NCBI GenBank assembly: GCA_022649305.1
Contig: JALCNW010000001.1
Coordinates: forward strand, 121,622 to 185,621
From: Enterobacter sp.
Lineage (GTDB): Bacteria; Pseudomonadota; Gammaproteobacteria; Enterobacterales; Enterobacteriaceae
Direction: 5' to 3'
Length of the DNA stretch: 64,000 bases
Below are positions 44,640 through 53,138 of this stretch, piece after piece. A program made the translations under genes and the position numbers. Each line of letters begins with the position of its first letter. Position 1 is the first letter of the stretch. A model generated the notes under the pieces. It was not told the DNA's origin, searched no databases, and worked only from the letters and a program-made list of their open reading frames with translations.

Positions 44640-45371
44640 ATGTCTCTAGCGAAGGGTAAATACGGAATTGTCATCAGCAAGCTGCCCGTCATGCAATCTG
44701 GTCTGGGCGGCGTGATGGCGCGTCATTTTCCTGAATATGATGTCGGTTATTGTCGGTCACAAGAAGAGCTTACCCTACTTCAACTCAGGCGAGCAGCCGT
44801 TGTTGTGGTTGATATCTCTGGAGATTATCGCAATCCTCGCGGGACTTTCGAACAATATTATTCGTTGTTGAGCCAATACCGTGAAATCCACTGGATTTTT
44901 TTAGTGTCACGTCCCCTCTATCCTATCGCAGTGGAATTGCTCATGCGGCCTGAGAGCACTCTCCTTTCAGATATGGAACCTATTGAAGGTGTGGTGAATG
45001 CTATTCGTGCTGGTAGTGAACGGGCAGAAAGAATAAGTCAGACCTTATTAACGCCTGAGCCACAGGATATTGATGATGACGGGCCTTCGGTCATGTTAAC
45101 GCTTTCTGAACGGAAGGTATTACGGCTGCTGGGAAAAGGTTGGGGAATAAACCAAATCGCTACGTTGCTCAAGAAGAGCAATAAAACGGTCAGCGCGCAA
45201 AAAAACAGTGCGATGCGTCGGTTATCGCTGCGCAGCAATGCTGAGATGTACGCGTGGATCAACGGCACACAGGGAATGAAAGAGCTGAATTTATTTTCAG
45301 CCTATGGAGAGCCAGAGGAATGGAAACGAACGCCTCAAAAAGACATATTGCAGTCATTGAAAAGTGCATGA
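44640..45371 (+). CDS. yjjQ: LuxR-type regulator YjjQ
   Basis: A 243-residue FixJ/NarL-like regulator with a degenerate receiver-like N-terminus ([20 protein letters not shown]) and a C-terminal helix-turn-helix ([20 protein letters not shown], then [20 protein letters not shown]). In E. coli YjjQ represses flagellar and capsule genes. The ATG at 44640 is preferred since GGAG is 5 bases upstream. The 3' end overlaps bglJ by 52 bp in another frame. Confidence 0.93.
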   Translation: MSLAKGKYGIVISKLPVMQSGLGGVMARHFPEYDVGYCRSQEELTLLQLRRAAVVVVDISGDYRNPRGTFEQYYSLLSQYREIHWIFLVSRPLYPIAVELLMRPESTLLSDMEPIEGVVNAIRAGSERAERISQTLLTPEPQDIDDDGPSVMLTLSERKVLRLLGKGWGINQIATLLKKSNKTVSAQKNSAMRRLSLRSNAEMYAWINGTQGMKELNLFSAYGEPEEWKRTPQKDILQSLKSA

Positions 45372-46006
45372 TGAGCGCGGCAGGGCTGGCGCATTTCTTC
45401 AACATGCCCGCTTTCGCTCAATACCAACTGCATTTATTTAGTGAGTTCGACAGTTTTAAAGCTGCGCTTTCGCACACTCCGTTTTACTCAATAATTTATT
45501 CATTATCAAATGAACGAGAAGAGCGCCGCAACTGCCTGGTCTACCTTGGCGAACTGGCTATAGCCCATAACGCGATTCAACGAATTGTGCTCGCTTCAGA
45601 CGAGGCGGAGGCAAAGTTGGTGAGCCATCTTTCGCCATCAAGTCTTCACGGTATTATTAGTAAAACGGCGTCACTGACTGATTTACGCACACAGTTTGTT
45701 AACCTGCTGAATGAAACCAGCCGGGGTGATGAGGGTACTCTGGGGCACTGGCACGGTAGCCAAAGCCGGTTGTTAAGCCCAACGGAGCGAGCGATTTTGC
45801 GGTATATGTCTTCAGGTTATTCAATACCCGAAATAGCGGCGCAGCTTGAGCGAAATATCAAAACCATTCGCGCTCACAAGTTTAATGCCATGGTTAAGCT
45901 GGGCGTGAACTCGGATGTGGGGCTGTTGGATGCGGCTGATATCCTTAAGCATCTCACGGCTGGCGACCCGCGAAGATTGTCGCTCATGATGCCGACCTAC
46001 TCCTAG
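45320..46006 (+). CDS. bglJ: LuxR-type regulator BglJ
   Basis: A 228-residue partner of RcsB; the BglJ-RcsB dimer relieves H-NS silencing of bgl and activates other operons in E. coli. The start [20 protein letters not shown] and C-terminal helix-turn-helix ([20 protein letters not shown], then [20 protein letters not shown]) match. The start lies inside yjjQ, so the two are translationally coupled. The N-terminal half is diverged from E. coli more than the DNA-binding half. Confidence 0.93.
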   Translation: METNASKRHIAVIEKCMMSAAGLAHFFNMPAFAQYQLHLFSEFDSFKAALSHTPFYSIIYSLSNEREERRNCLVYLGELAIAHNAIQRIVLASDEAEAKLVSHLSPSSLHGIISKTASLTDLRTQFVNLLNETSRGDEGTLGHWHGSQSRLLSPTERAILRYMSSGYSIPEIAAQLERNIKTIRAHKFNAMVKLGVNSDVGLLDAADILKHLTAGDPRRLSLMMPTYS

Positions 46007-46013
46007 ATATGTG

Positions 46014-46033
46014 AAGGTGCCAGAGGGATCTGG
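46014..46033 (+). terminator. hairpin after bglJ
   Basis: GGTGCCAGA-loop-TCTGGCGCC with the tail TTAATC, about 8 bp after bglJ and before the convergent YbaK-like gene. A short T-run makes it moderate. Confidence 0.55.
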
Positions 46034-46041
46034 CGCCTTAA

Positions 46042-46500
46042 TCAAATACAGACATCAATCCATTTAGCCGAAGTGAGTTCAGCCATTCGCTCAGGTGCGA
46101 TACGCACTGCGCTGTGAATGGAACCCGCCGCAGGAAGGACTTCCTCGTATTGCTTGAGTGTGATGTCGCAGTAAACCGCCAGAGGGTTTTCCAGTCCAAA
46201 AGGACAAACTCCACCAACGGGATGGCCGGTCAACATCACCACTTCGTCACAGCTTAACATCCTCGCTTTTGCGCCAAAGGTTGCCTTCAGTTTTTTATTA
46301 TCCAGCCGCGCATCCCCTTTCGCGACGACTAATACCACCTCATTTTTGACCTTCAAAGATAAGGTTTTGGCTATCTGGCCGGGCTCAACGTGATGAGCCG
46401 CAGCAGCCAATGCAACGGTGGCCGTGCTTTGACTAAGCTCAATGACATCAATCTCTGGGGCGTGGTCGGCAAAAAATTGACGTACAGACTGCAAACTCAT
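46042..46500 (-). CDS. YbaK/EbsC-family aminoacyl-tRNA deacylase-like protein
   Basis: A 152-residue protein of the YbaK/ProX editing fold, which hydrolyses misacylated tRNA (for example Cys-tRNA-Pro or Ala-tRNA-Pro). Supporting segments are IAKTLSLKVKNEVVLVVAKG with the conserved Lys (K45), LTGHPVGGVCPFGLENPLAV (the GxxP loop) and YCDITLKQYEEVLPAAGSIH ending in the substrate loop. The substrate is unclear. It is not at this place in E. coli; monocistronic. Confidence 0.87.
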   Translation of the reverse strand: MSLQSVRQFFADHAPEIDVIELSQSTATVALAAAAHHVEPGQIAKTLSLKVKNEVVLVVAKGDARLDNKKLKATFGAKARMLSCDEVVMLTGHPVGGVCPFGLENPLAVYCDITLKQYEEVLPAAGSIHSAVRIAPERMAELTSAKWIDVCI

Positions 46501-46828
46501 TGTTATCTCCTGACAAATATCCTGCGTAATCTGTCATAAGAAATTATGATCTGTAAATATTTCTTCGGTAACAAATATTCCATGCATGCGATTTATGGAT
46601 CGCCTTCACATTCACGGAAACCGGTTACAGTAACCGGTTGCAGAGCGCGAATGAGAGATTAATACTGTTCAGGTCACTTCCCTTGTACCCAATAATAAGA
46701 GTCGAATATGAAATCACTCAGTTCAGGCAGTACCGCTGGTAGACGAACCAGCAAGGTTGTGAAACTGATGTATGGAACAACGTGTGGCGCGTATGCGTCC
46801 GAAACAAGCGTCTGACAGGAGAGCCATT
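46501..46828. other. YbaK-like / EIIC intergenic region
   Basis: A 328-bp gap between divergent genes. It contains a perfect 19-bp palindrome (46620-46638) and a 35-codon ORF (46708-46815) that ends just before the EIIC ribosome site; otherwise unremarkable. Confidence 0.6.
46620..46638. promoter_or_regulatory. LacI-type palindromic operator
   Basis: ACCGGTTAC-A-GTAACCGGT is a perfect palindrome with the CCGGTT/AACCGG arms typical of GalR/LacI-family operators for beta-glucoside systems (AscG type). It lies about 190 bp before the PTS EIIC gene. No lacI-type gene is in view. Confidence 0.65.
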
Positions 46829-48172
46829 ATGTCTGCCAACCATGCTGCGTTTAATTTGATATTCCGGTTTGTTGAAAATTATGTCAGTCCCATCGCCGGG
46901 CGGATCTCCTCCCAGCGCCACGTGATGGCAATCCGTGACGGGTTTATTTCGGCTATGCCGTTTATGATTGTCGGTTCATTTTTGTTAGTGTTTGCTTACC
47001 CTCCTTTCTCACCAGATACCACGTGGGGCTTTGCGCGTGCGTGGCTGGATATGGCAAAGCAATTTGAAGGACAGATACTGACTCCTTTTGATATGACAAT
47101 GGGCGTCATGTCTCTGTATATCTGTGCGGCTATCGCTTACAACCTCGGTAAGCACTACGTTAAATCGCATCAACTGGATCCCTTCATGTGTGCGATGCTG
47201 TCGCTGATGGCATTCTTGCTGGTCGCGGCACCAAAAACGAAGGGTGCGATGCCGGTTGATAGCCTGGGCGGAACCGGGATCTTCACCGCGATTCTGGTGG
47301 CGATTTACTGCGTGGAAATGATGCGTTTCCTGAAGACGCACAACATTGGCATTCGTTTGCCGGATCAAGTCCCGCCGATGATCAAAAACTCTTTTGATTT
47401 GTTAATCCCGGTTTTAGTCGTGGTCCTGACGCTTTATCCACTGAGCCTGCTTATCCAGTCGCAGTTTGACATGCTTATCCCGCAGGCGATTATGTCCGTT
47501 TTCAAACCGCTGGTTTCAGCAGCGGATTCATTGCCTGCGATCTTACTGGCGGTGCTGATTGGTCACCTACTGTGGTTTGCAGGGATCCACGGCGCGGCAA
47601 TTATCTCCGGCATGCTGCAAATGTTCTGGCTGACAAACCTGGGGGCGAACCAAACGGCCCTGGCACAGAGCGCGCCGCTGCCGCATATCTTTATGGAAGC
47701 GTTCTGGACGTTCTTTATCGTCATTGGCGGATCGGGTGCCACCATCGGGTTGGTGTTCTGCTATCTGCGCAGTCGCTCCGCGCATCTACGTTCAATTGGT
47801 CGCCTGAGCGTGGTGCCAAGCATCTTTAACATTAATGAGCCCGTGATTTTCGGTACCCCGATTGTTATGAATCCGGTGTTCTTCATTCCGTTCCTGCTGG
47901 CACCCATGGTCAACGCCGTGCTGGCGTGGTCTGCAATGAAACTGGATCTTATTGGTCGAGTGATCTCCGTTGTACCGTGGACTGCTCCTGCGCCGATTGG
48001 TGCCGCATGGGCGTTAGGTTGGGACTTCCGTGCTGCCGTACTTGTCGTCTTGCTGGCCCTGGTTTCGGCCATTATTTACTACCCGTTCTTCAAGGTGTAT
48101 GAGAAACAGTTACTGGAGCAGGAAGCCGAAGAAGCACAGCGTGCAGAAGAGGAAAGTCAGCAGGTAGCCTGA
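46829..48172 (+). CDS. orphan PTS EIIC, lactose/cellobiose (CelB) family
   Basis: A 447-residue membrane permease with about 10 hydrophobic segments. Hallmarks of the family are LLWFAGIHGAAIISGMLQ and SIFNINEPVIFGTPIVMNP (the substrate-binding N-E-P loop). The C-terminal tail is a short charged coil (QLLEQEAEEAQRAEEESQQV). No EIIA, EIIB or phospho-glycosidase gene lies nearby, so it must borrow partner domains, presumably for a beta-glucoside or chitobiose-like sugar. The ATG at 46829 has AGGAGAG 6 bases upstream. A LacI-type operator lies before it. Confidence 0.9.
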   Translation: MSANHAAFNLIFRFVENYVSPIAGRISSQRHVMAIRDGFISAMPFMIVGSFLLVFAYPPFSPDTTWGFARAWLDMAKQFEGQILTPFDMTMGVMSLYICAAIAYNLGKHYVKSHQLDPFMCAMLSLMAFLLVAAPKTKGAMPVDSLGGTGIFTAILVAIYCVEMMRFLKTHNIGIRLPDQVPPMIKNSFDLLIPVLVVVLTLYPLSLLIQSQFDMLIPQAIMSVFKPLVSAADSLPAILLAVLIGHLLWFAGIHGAAIISGMLQMFWLTNLGANQTALAQSAPLPHIFMEAFWTFFIVIGGSGATIGLVFCYLRSRSAHLRSIGRLSVVPSIFNINEPVIFGTPIVMNPVFFIPFLLAPMVNAVLAWSAMKLDLIGRVISVVPWTAPAPIGAAWALGWDFRAAVLVVLLALVSAIIYYPFFKVYEKQLLEQEAEEAQRAEEESQQVA

Positions 48173-48178
48173 TGAGGT

Positions 48179-48208
48179 TTGCCCGGTGGCATAATGTCGC
48201 CGGGCAAC
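48179..48208. terminator. hairpin between EIIC gene and fhuF
   Basis: TTGCCCGG-TGGCATAATGT-CGCCGGGCAA lies between the convergent genes: an 8-bp stem around GCCCGG/CCGGGC that can serve both. Confidence 0.65.
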
Positions 48209-48216
48209 AAATGAGA

Positions 48217-49005
48217 TTATTTCAGCGTACAGTCACCGCACTGCTGAACATCAGGCAGGCGATAGCGTTGACAGCAAGTACGACGAACGAGTAGCCCGTC
48301 GCGTGGCACGACGGTGCGATACAGCGGGTTATCACGGCCATCTGACAGTTGTTTTGCGAAGAAGCACGATTGACGTAAAGCCTCCACTTTCTCATCACCC
48401 AGCAGCGGTTTCATTTCCGTCAGATACCAGTGAATTAAATATCCGGTATTACTCCAGATGAGTTTCCCGTTGATATCGCCTGTCTGTTCCAGGGCATCAA
48501 TGACGGGAAGAAGCGCTTGCGTCACCAGCGTTTCCATACGTTCCTGAGGCGATAGCAAAGTGGTCTCACGGTCTTCGTGGACGTCAACCCAGAAGCAGGC
48601 CGCGCGGCCTGTCTCATGAAATTCAACGTGAAAATGATCGGCTGACAAATCCAGTGCTTTATCTTGTGTTAACAGCGCCACCATCAGCGGTGGAACCATC
48701 AGACCGATATACCACTGCGCCCACAGGGATAGCAGCGGTTTATTTTCTCGGGCCAGAGTAGGCTGATTTCGGTAGATATGGTCAGAGTATATCGCGAGCA
48801 ACGATTGCATTTCTGCCGGACGGCGCCACTGCGCCAGCGTCATCGCCTGGTGCGGATGCGTTTCATCCAGCTTAATAAAATCCAGTAGATGGGCGCGCGT
48901 TTCTGCAATCGTATCACGCACAGAATCCGCAAGCGTGGTGCTCCCGGTGGAGAGACTGGCTCGCCACAAGATGGTGTCAACGGCATGTGCGGATCGCGTG
49001 GTCAT
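48217..49005 (-). CDS. fhuF: ferric-siderophore reductase FhuF
   Basis: A 262-residue cytoplasmic [2Fe-2S] protein, the same length as in E. coli, that reduces iron in hydroxamate siderophores to release it. The C-terminal cluster ligands C-C-x10-C-x2-C appear in RRTCCQRYRLPDVQQCGDC. The middle is nearly identical to E. coli (ENKPLLSLWAQWYIGLMVPP). The start at 49005 matches E. coli; the ribosome site is weak. It complements the hydroxamate-type receptor at 9-11 kb. A Fur-like box lies upstream. Confidence 0.95.
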   Translation of the reverse strand: MTTRSAHAVDTILWRASLSTGSTTLADSVRDTIAETRAHLLDFIKLDETHPHQAMTLAQWRRPAEMQSLLAIYSDHIYRNQPTLARENKPLLSLWAQWYIGLMVPPLMVALLTQDKALDLSADHFHVEFHETGRAACFWVDVHEDRETTLLSPQERMETLVTQALLPVIDALEQTGDINGKLIWSNTGYLIHWYLTEMKPLLGDEKVEALRQSCFFAKQLSDGRDNPLYRTVVPRDGLLVRRTCCQRYRLPDVQQCGDCTLK

Positions 49006-49030
49006 AATAGAGTTGGATAGCAATCTAAAT

Positions 49031-49049
49031 GATAATGATTGCCAATCCT
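49031..49049. promoter_or_regulatory. Fur box of fhuF
   Basis: GATAATGATTGCCAATCCT: the left half is a perfect Fur half site (GATAATGAT) and the right half is weaker (12 of 19 overall). It lies 26 bp before fhuF, which is Fur-repressed in E. coli. Confidence 0.7.
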
Positions 49050-49102
49050 AACTATAGATAATCCCAACCGCAAGCCTTTTGTCCAGAAAGCGAGAGGTGG
49101 TG

Positions 49103-50167
49103 TTAGCCGGTCTGTAGTTCAGGGCTTAAGAGGATATTGTTGCGTCCTGTGTGTTTGGCTTCGTACAGCGCTTTGTCTGCTTTACCCAGCGCGCCGTCGA
49201 TGTCTTCTGCATCAAAAATAGCGATGCCAATACTGATCGTCACGTTGGTGGCCACACTTTCATTAAACATATGGGGGATCTTCAGGTCGTACACTTTTTG
49301 GCGAATGCGTTCCGCCGTCTGATGCGCCTGCTCCAGCGTGACGCAGGTCAGTAACACCATGAACTCTTCACCGCCAAATCGGGCGACGATATCCCGCGAA
49401 CGGACCGCATCGCGTATTGCGGCAGAAACCCGAGTCAGAGCCTGGTCGCCCATCATATGGCCGTAATGATCGTTGTAAGCTTTGAAATGGTCGATATCCA
49501 GCAGTAACACGAAATGTTCGCCGTTCACCTGCGCAGGAAGGTTTTCCAGACGGTTTTGCAGGCCCCGGCGGTTATACAGGCCGGTCAGTGGATCGATCAT
49601 GCTTAAGTCATTGAGCGTTTCTCGCTCTTCCATTAGCCGATGCAGCAATTCCTGGGCAAAGCGATCGTTGCGCTTTTGAATCACGTGATGAATGGCAATC
49701 CCAATCAGCGGCAGGGCGAATGAGTAGACGATACGTACCCAGTGTTCATGGCTGCTAAACCACATGCAGACGAGAAAGGTGGGCAGCGAGTGGATCGTAA
49801 AGGCTTTGATATCGCTGGCAAAAGCCAACGATCCTATAAAGAGCACGCTCAAAAATGCTATCAGCAGGAAGGTAAAGTGATCGTGGGTCACCAGCGTATA
49901 TTTGAACGCAATATGCCAGGCCCATATGCCACCAAAAATGAATGAAATCAGCGGAATATTGATCGTGCAGGTTTTATTCTTCCAGTGCCAGACAAGCAAA
50001 GACAGACTTAGCGTAAAAACTAACCCTGCGGGGACGGTCACCGTACGCATGCTGTACAACGGATTCAACATGGTGAAGAGTGCTGAAACAGTGTTCAGGA
50101 ATAAAAATAAACGTAAAGATAACTGATATTTTTTATGGCGTAGTGAACGCCAGGATTGTGCTGTCAT
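49103..50167 (-). CDS. membrane-bound diguanylate cyclase (GGDEF)
   Basis: A 354-residue c-di-GMP synthase. About six hydrophobic segments in residues 15-160 form a membrane sensor. A short helical linker is followed by the GGDEF domain from about residue 180 (SMIDPLTGLYNRRGLQNRL). The active site is GGEEF in RFGGEEFMVLL, and the inhibitory I-site RxxD (RSRD) lies five residues before it, so both catalysis and product inhibition look intact. The signal sensed is unknown. Inserted between fhuF and yjjZ relative to E. coli; monocistronic. Confidence 0.92.
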   Translation of the reverse strand: MTAQSWRSLRHKKYQLSLRLFLFLNTVSALFTMLNPLYSMRTVTVPAGLVFTLSLSLLVWHWKNKTCTINIPLISFIFGGIWAWHIAFKYTLVTHDHFTFLLIAFLSVLFIGSLAFASDIKAFTIHSLPTFLVCMWFSSHEHWVRIVYSFALPLIGIAIHHVIQKRNDRFAQELLHRLMEERETLNDLSMIDPLTGLYNRRGLQNRLENLPAQVNGEHFVLLLDIDHFKAYNDHYGHMMGDQALTRVSAAIRDAVRSRDIVARFGGEEFMVLLTCVTLEQAHQTAERIRQKVYDLKIPHMFNESVATNVTISIGIAIFDAEDIDGALGKADKALYEAKHTGRNNILLSPELQTG

Positions 50168-50385
50168 GTCGTTATATTTTTATTAATACTTAATTAAATC
50201 AGATGGATGACTGTCAGTGTGGAATGAAAACCAAGATGTAATCAGATGCAAAAATATCAGATAAAACTGATCATTAGTTAACAGGTGTGCAATTTATCAC
50301 CTTACACATTGGCTGTCATTATGTGAAAGGTAAAGGTGACAACATTACGCCTGAGCAGGCTGACAAATGAGAAAGTATGTCATAT

Positions 50386-50404
50386 GATATTGGTTATCAT
50401 TATC
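50386..50404. promoter_or_regulatory. Fur box of yjjZ
   Basis: GATATTGGTTATCATTATC matches the 19-bp Fur consensus at 16 positions and lies 18 bp before the yjjZ start. Confidence 0.8.
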
Positions 50405-50422
50405 GCATTAAGAGATGAAACC

Positions 50423-50653
50423 ATGTTGAGTAAGGTGCTGGGAAGTGGATGGGGCGTATTGCTACCAGGGCTAATTATTGCAGGGCTGGCATTTACCGAT
50501 CTCTCAATAGACATCTGGAAAACATTTATCGTATCGGGGTTATTAATTTCGTCAGCGATGATTTGGCACAAACAGTTACGGCATTTTGTACTGTTACCTT
50601 CATGCGTAGCGCTGATCAGTGGAATGCTGGTAATTATGATGAGTTTGAAATAA
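50423..50653 (+). CDS. yjjZ: DUF1435 membrane protein YjjZ
   Basis: A 76-residue protein with two or three hydrophobic segments. Start MLSKVLGSGWGVLLPGLIIA and middle WHKQLRHFVLLPSCVALISG match E. coli YjjZ, in the same place before the tRNA-Leu cluster. Function unknown; the strong Fur box makes it part of the iron-starvation response. The ATG at 50423 matches the family start; longer in-frame starts overlap the Fur box. Confidence 0.9.
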   Translation: MLSKVLGSGWGVLLPGLIIAGLAFTDLSIDIWKTFIVSGLLISSAMIWHKQLRHFVLLPSCVALISGMLVIMMSLK

Positions 50654-50691
50654 CAGGAGAAAGAGAGGTATCAAGCAGGAGATAAGATAAG

Positions 50692-50778
50692 TGGTGCGAA
50701 GAGGGGGACTTGAACCCCCACGTCCGTAAGAACACTAACACCTGAAGCTAGCGCGTCTACCAATTCCGCCACCTTCGC
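50692..50778 (-). tRNA. leuQ: tRNA-Leu (CAG), copy 1
   Basis: An 87-nt type II tRNA with encoded CCA, anticodon CAG in the loop CUUCAGGUG, long variable arm and TTCAAGT T-loop. The acceptor stem GCGAAGG pairs fully (one G-U). Same cluster position as E. coli leuQPV; which of the three names applies is by order only. Confidence 0.96.
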
Positions 50779-50810
50779 ACTGTTATCTTATTTTTTGATA
50801 TTGGCCTCGA

Positions 50811-50897
50811 TGGTGCGAGGGGGGGGACTTGAACCCCCACGTCCGTTAAGACACTAACACCTGAAGCTAGCGCGTCTACCAATTCCGCCACCGTCGC
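50811..50897 (-). tRNA. leuP: tRNA-Leu (CAG), copy 2
   Basis: An 87-nt tRNA-Leu, anticodon CAG, CCA encoded. It differs from copy 1 in the acceptor stem (GCGACGG with CCCTCGC, leaving a C-C opposition at pair 5) and in the variable arm. Confidence 0.96.
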
Positions 50898-50925
50898 CCG
50901 GTGAGAACAATATCAACATGGTTTA

Positions 50926-51012
50926 TGGTGCGAGGGGGGGGACTTGAACCCCCACGTCCGTTAGGACACTAACACCTGAAGCTAGCGCGTCTACCAATTC
51001 CGCCACCGTCGC
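50926..51012 (-). tRNA. leuV: tRNA-Leu (CAG), copy 3
   Basis: An 87-nt tRNA-Leu, anticodon CAG, CCA encoded, with the same GCGACGG acceptor strand as copy 2. It is the promoter-proximal gene of the minus-strand tRNA operon. Confidence 0.96.
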
Positions 51013-51130
51013 ATACCATCGACACTTAAAAAGTATCGCAACCACGGAGGCGCATTCTAGATGTTTTCAGCTTTTCGTCAACAGATAAATGTGCAAGGCG
51101 TTTTATTTGCTGCAAAAATGGACATGAGCG

Positions 51131-51159
51131 TTGCCCGACGGCGCAGTGCCGTCGGGCAA
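51131..51159 (-). terminator. rsmC terminator
   Basis: TTGCCCGACGGC-GCAGT-GCCGTCGGGCAA, a perfect 12-bp stem just after the rsmC stop (minus strand). Confidence 0.85.
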
Positions 51160-51164
51160 AAGCA

Positions 51165-52193
51165 TTACTTCTTCGCCTGACGCGTCATCACGGTACGGTA
51201 GACCTTAAAGCGGCCGGTCTGTGCTAGCACTTCGTGGAAACCAAAAATCTCATCCAGAAGTTTCGGGTATGGCAAGAAGGCGTTTGCAACAATTCGCAGT
51301 TCACCCCCGCTGCCAAGATGGCGAACAGCACCGCGAATGAGCGTTTGTGCAGCTTCGAGGCTCGTTTCCATCCCATCATGGAAAGGCGGGTTGGAGATAA
51401 TAATATCGAAACGACCTGTCACTTCGGAGAAGACGTTGCTGGCAAACACCTCGCCCTCAAATCCGTTAGCGGCAAGCGTCGCGCGGCTCGCTTCCACGGC
51501 GGGGGCGCTGACATCACACAAGGTTAAACGCACTTTCGGTGAATGGCTGGCCAACACGGCAGAGAGCACGCCTGCGCCACAGCCAACATCCAGCACTTTT
51601 CCTTTGGTATGCGGCTTGAAAGTAGACAGCAGCAGTTGGCTACCCACGTCAAGACCGTCACGGCTAAAGACGCCCGGCAAGGTTTTGATGTTCAGGCTGT
51701 CGAGCTGGTATTCGCCCCAATATTTTTCCGCATCGAACGTAGGCTGTTTGTCCAGACGACCGTGATACAGGCCGCAGCGGCGCGCGCTGTCGATTTTGTT
51801 CAGCGTGGCGTATTCCGCCAGCATCTGCTCTGCGCTACGCACGCCGCTGCGGTTTTCGCCAACGACGAAAATATCGCAGCCGATCGGCAGCATGGAGAGC
51901 AGGTTCATCAGCTGGAACTGTGCTTCTGGTTTGTTTTTAGGCCAGTAGTAGACCAGCGTATCGCAATCGGCAACATCGCTCTGCTCAGCGACGAGGCTAA
52001 AGCGCACGCGATCTTCCATTTGGCGGCTTAAAAGTTGCCAGTGGTGGTATTGCTGAGTGTGAGCGCGGCTGTTCAGGCACTCGAAACGGGCAGGCAGGTC
52101 ATCCTGCATATCTCCGGCAAACAGAATACGGCTTTGTTCGAAATCATCACTGTGGCGCAGCAAGACTTCACTTGCCGGGGTAAATGCAGACAT
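51165..52193 (-). CDS. rsmC: 16S rRNA (guanine1207-N2)-methyltransferase RsmC
   Basis: A 342-residue enzyme that methylates G1207 of 16S rRNA from SAM. The N-terminal domain is a degenerate methyltransferase fold. The C-terminal catalytic domain has the SAM motif [16 protein letters not shown] and the base-flipping NPPF motif in [12 protein letters not shown]. Close to E. coli RsmC throughout. It is divergent from holD. Confidence 0.96.
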   Translation of the reverse strand: MSAFTPASEVLLRHSDDFEQSRILFAGDMQDDLPARFECLNSRAHTQQYHHWQLLSRQMEDRVRFSLVAEQSDVADCDTLVYYWPKNKPEAQFQLMNLLSMLPIGCDIFVVGENRSGVRSAEQMLAEYATLNKIDSARRCGLYHGRLDKQPTFDAEKYWGEYQLDSLNIKTLPGVFSRDGLDVGSQLLLSTFKPHTKGKVLDVGCGAGVLSAVLASHSPKVRLTLCDVSAPAVEASRATLAANGFEGEVFASNVFSEVTGRFDIIISNPPFHDGMETSLEAAQTLIRGAVRHLGSGGELRIVANAFLPYPKLLDEIFGFHEVLAQTGRFKVYRTVMTRQAKK

Positions 52194-52295
52194 GAATTGT
52201 TCCTCAATAAACTATGGCGGCGAGTATAGTAGTTTGTTGGCGCAGATTCGACAGATTTGCTATATTTGCGCGCCTGACAGACAGGAGTTTTGCCT

Positions 52296-52709
52296 ATGAC
52301 ATCCCGACGAGACTGGCAGTTACAGCAACTGGGCATTACCCAGTGGGCTCTGCGTCGCCCGGCGGCGTTGCAGGGCGAAATCGCTATTTCCATTCCTGCA
52401 CATGTTCGTCTGGTGATGGTGGCTGAAGAGCTGCCCGCATTGAATGAAACCCTTATTACTGATGTGCTTCGTACCTTGAAAATGAGCGCGGATCAGGTGT
52501 TACAGCTCACGCCCGATCGCGTCGCTATGCTGCCATCAGACAGTCATTGCAACAGCTGGCGGCTGGGCATTGCCGATGAAGTGACCCTGCCGGGAGGACG
52601 ACTTTCTTCACCCGCTCTGGCAGAACTCAAGGTAAATCCCGCGGCGCGAAGCGCACTTTGGCAACAAATCTGCGAATATGAACACGATTTCTTCCCTCAC
52701 GACGCCTGA
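52296..52709 (+). CDS. holD: DNA polymerase III psi subunit HolD
   Basis: A 137-residue clamp-loader subunit joining chi (HolC) to the DnaX complex. The conserved N-terminal peptide (MTSRRDWQLQQLGITQWALR) binds DnaX, and the start agrees with E. coli. AGGAG precedes it. It overlaps rimI by 32 bp. Confidence 0.96.
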   Translation: MTSRRDWQLQQLGITQWALRRPAALQGEIAISIPAHVRLVMVAEELPALNETLITDVLRTLKMSADQVLQLTPDRVAMLPSDSHCNSWRLGIADEVTLPGGRLSSPALAELKVNPAARSALWQQICEYEHDFFPHDA

Positions 52710-53121
52710 CCTCGCGCAGGCGTTTGCGATTGAAACCCGCGCCCACGCTTTCCCGTGGAGCGAAAAGACGTTTGCCAGCAATCAGGGTGAGCGTTATATG
52801 AATTATCGTCTGGATGTCGATGGCGAGATGGCGGCCTTTGCTATCACGCAGGTCGTGCTGGATGAAGCAACGTTGTTTAACATCGCCGTCGATCCGGCTT
52901 TTCAGCGACGTGGCTTGGGCCGGGAGTTGCTGGAATTTTTAATTCGCGAGCTGGAAGCGCGAGACGTTTTTACGCTCTGGCTTGAGGTGCGCGCGTCTAA
53001 CAAGGCCGCTATTGCACTCTATGAAAGCTTAGGCTTCAACGAGGCGACAATTCGCCGTAATTACTACCCCACAGCAGAGGGACGCGAAGACGCCATCATC
53101 ATGGCTCTGCCGCTTGGATAA
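52678..53121 (+). CDS. rimI: ribosomal protein bS18 alanine N-acetyltransferase RimI
   Basis: A 147-residue GNAT enzyme acetylating the N-terminus of S18. The acetyl-CoA motif is [15 protein letters not shown], and the catalytic Glu region [10 protein letters not shown] and C-terminal [20 protein letters not shown] match E. coli. Its start lies inside holD (coupled), and it is followed 17 bp later by yjjG. Confidence 0.96.
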   Translation: MNTISSLTTPDLAQAFAIETRAHAFPWSEKTFASNQGERYMNYRLDVDGEMAAFAITQVVLDEATLFNIAVDPAFQRRGLGRELLEFLIRELEARDVFTLWLEVRASNKAAIALYESLGFNEATIRRNYYPTAEGREDAIIMALPLG

Positions 53122-53138
53122 CTAAAAAGGTTGTAACG

